From NCBI GenBank assembly GCA_029261435.1, contig JAJDBI010000074.1, positions 1 to 7,034 on the forward strand: a stretch of 7,034 bases of DNA. The letters run 5' to 3'. The translations under genes were made by a program, and so were the position numbers. Every line of letters begins with the position of its first letter. Position 1 is the first letter of the stretch. The notes beneath the pieces are model-generated. The model saw only the letters and a list, made by a program, of their open reading frames with translations. It ran no database searches and had not been told where the DNA came from. This document shows positions 6,260 through 7,034 of the stretch, piece by piece. This stretch comes from Nitrospinaceae bacterium. GTDB lineage: Bacteria; Nitrospinota; Nitrospinia; Nitrospinales; VA-1.

Positions 6260-7034
6260 TTAATTTGGTTTTAATAATAATGTTTCAAGAATAGCTTTTT
6301 GAACATGAAGCCGGTTCTCAGCCTGATCAAAAACTATTGAATGTTTTCCATCTAAAACTTCTGATGTGATCTCCATTTCCCGGTGTGCAGGAAGGCAGTG
6401 CATGACCAGTACATCCTTTTTCGCTGCATCGACCAGTTTCTGGTTTATCTGGTAGGGAATGAGTAGCTTTTTCTTGTCCTCGGTGTCTTCCTCCTGTCCC
6501 ATGCTTATCCAGACATCGGTGTATATGACATCTGCGTTTTTCACTGCTTCAAAAGGGTCTTCAAGAATTTCGACTTTTCCGGTACCACTCAGAACGGGAG
6601 TCGATTCTGGTCGGTAACTTTTTGGGCATGCAATCGCGAGGTGCATCCCCATCAACGATGCCCCCATCATCCAGGAATAAGCGACATTATTGCCATCACC
6701 GACATAGGCCACCTTCACACCTTCTATGCGCCCAAGTTTTTCCTTGATGGTGAAAATATCCGCAAGGATCTGCACAGGATGATTTAAATCTGTGAGTCCG
6801 TTGATCACGGGTATGGAGGCGTGCTCGGCAAGAGCGATGACTTCATCGTGATCGTAGGTCCTTATCAAAATGGCATTCAAGTAACGAGAGAGTACTTGAG
6901 CTGAGTCCTTGATGGTTTCACCACGGTTGAGCTGGAGCTGGTCGCCAGTCAAAAATAGAGCGTGGCCACCAAGTTCGAACATTCCGACTTCAAATGATAT
7001 GCGTGTCCGGGTTGAATGTTTGTTGAATATCATC
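6260..7034 (-). CDS. argF: ornithine carbamoyltransferase (5' truncated)
   Basis: This cytosolic enzyme of arginine synthesis joins carbamoyl phosphate and ornithine to make citrulline, working as a trimer. About 257 residues are visible; the frame runs off the right edge, and the roughly 50 N-terminal residues usual for a 300-310 residue enzyme are missing. The Met codon at 7031-7033 lies within the conserved core and is not the true start. Numbering from it, visible motifs are the carbamoyl-phosphate site STRTR (7-11) and HPVQ (85-88), then GDGNNVA (112-118), the ornithine-loop DVWISMG (173-179), the catalytic HCLPAH (212-217), and the ending FDQAENRLHVQKAIL. The SMG loop marks ornithine rather than aspartate carbamoyltransferase. 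No other arginine gene is visible downstream; the next gene on the strand is the MscS-like one. Confidence 0.96.
   Translation of the reverse strand, partial: MIFNKHSTRTRISFEVGMFELGGHALFLTGDQLQLNRGETIKDSAQVLSRYLNAILIRTYDHDEVIALAEHASIPVINGLTDLNHPVQILADIFTIKEKLGRIEGVKVAYVGDGNNVAYSWMMGASLMGMHLAIACPKSYRPESTPVLSGTGKVEILEDPFEAVKNADVIYTDVWISMGQEEDTEDKKKLLIPYQINQKLVDAAKKDVLVMHCLPAHREMEITSEVLDGKHSIVFDQAENRLHVQKAILETLLLKPN

Noticed and set aside
1..7034. Mobile element, phage, CRISPR, toxin-antitoxin or defence system
   Set aside because: No transposase, integrase, direct-repeat array, paired small toxin-antitoxin genes or defence-type domains were seen; the methyltransferase is not of a DNA-modification type by its motifs.

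Overview
This window looks like ordinary chromosomal sequence from a Gram-negative bacterium. It has moderate, fairly even base composition, tight gene packing, a predicted lipoprotein and a predicted secreted-type signal on a membrane protein. The set of a complex I subunit, sfsA, tgt and argF, together with several lineage-type hypothetical proteins, is compatible with Nitrospinota or a deltaproteobacterium-like lineage. That placement is an impression, not something the sequence proves. There is no tRNA or rRNA, CRISPR array, insertion sequence or phage gene, and no stretch above 300 bases lacks a gene.

Left part (1-2015): the C-terminal half of a NuoM-type complex I subunit enters from the left edge and ends at 711. 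After a 134-base gap with a plausible sigma70-type promoter comes sfsA, which starts with TTG. It converges on a small predicted lipoprotein gene on the minus strand, with 21 bases between the two stops.

Middle part (2016-3361): a 135-base divergent spacer separates the lipoprotein gene from a plus-strand pair. This pair is a class I SAM-dependent methyltransferase with a basic N-terminal tail and a GTG start, followed 20 bases later by an unrecognised 118-residue soluble protein. The small gene ends on a CTAG that also holds the stop codon of the opposing tgt gene.

Right part (3358-7034): three minus-strand genes run argF (cut by the right edge), a 572-residue MscS-like membrane protein with a long coiled-coil N-terminal domain, and tgt with a GTG start. 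The gaps are 65 and 20 bases, so mscS-like and tgt are probably co-transcribed. argF may be part of the same unit or end before it. The gene products have no obvious shared pathway: arginine synthesis, membrane-tension response and tRNA queuosine modification.

I do not see a new multi-gene system here. The points most worth checking are the MscS-like protein with a non-canonical pore helix, the Cys-to-Pro change in the TGT base-binding loop, the shared-stop CTAG junction with an overlapping hairpin, and a nuoM that is not followed by nuoN.
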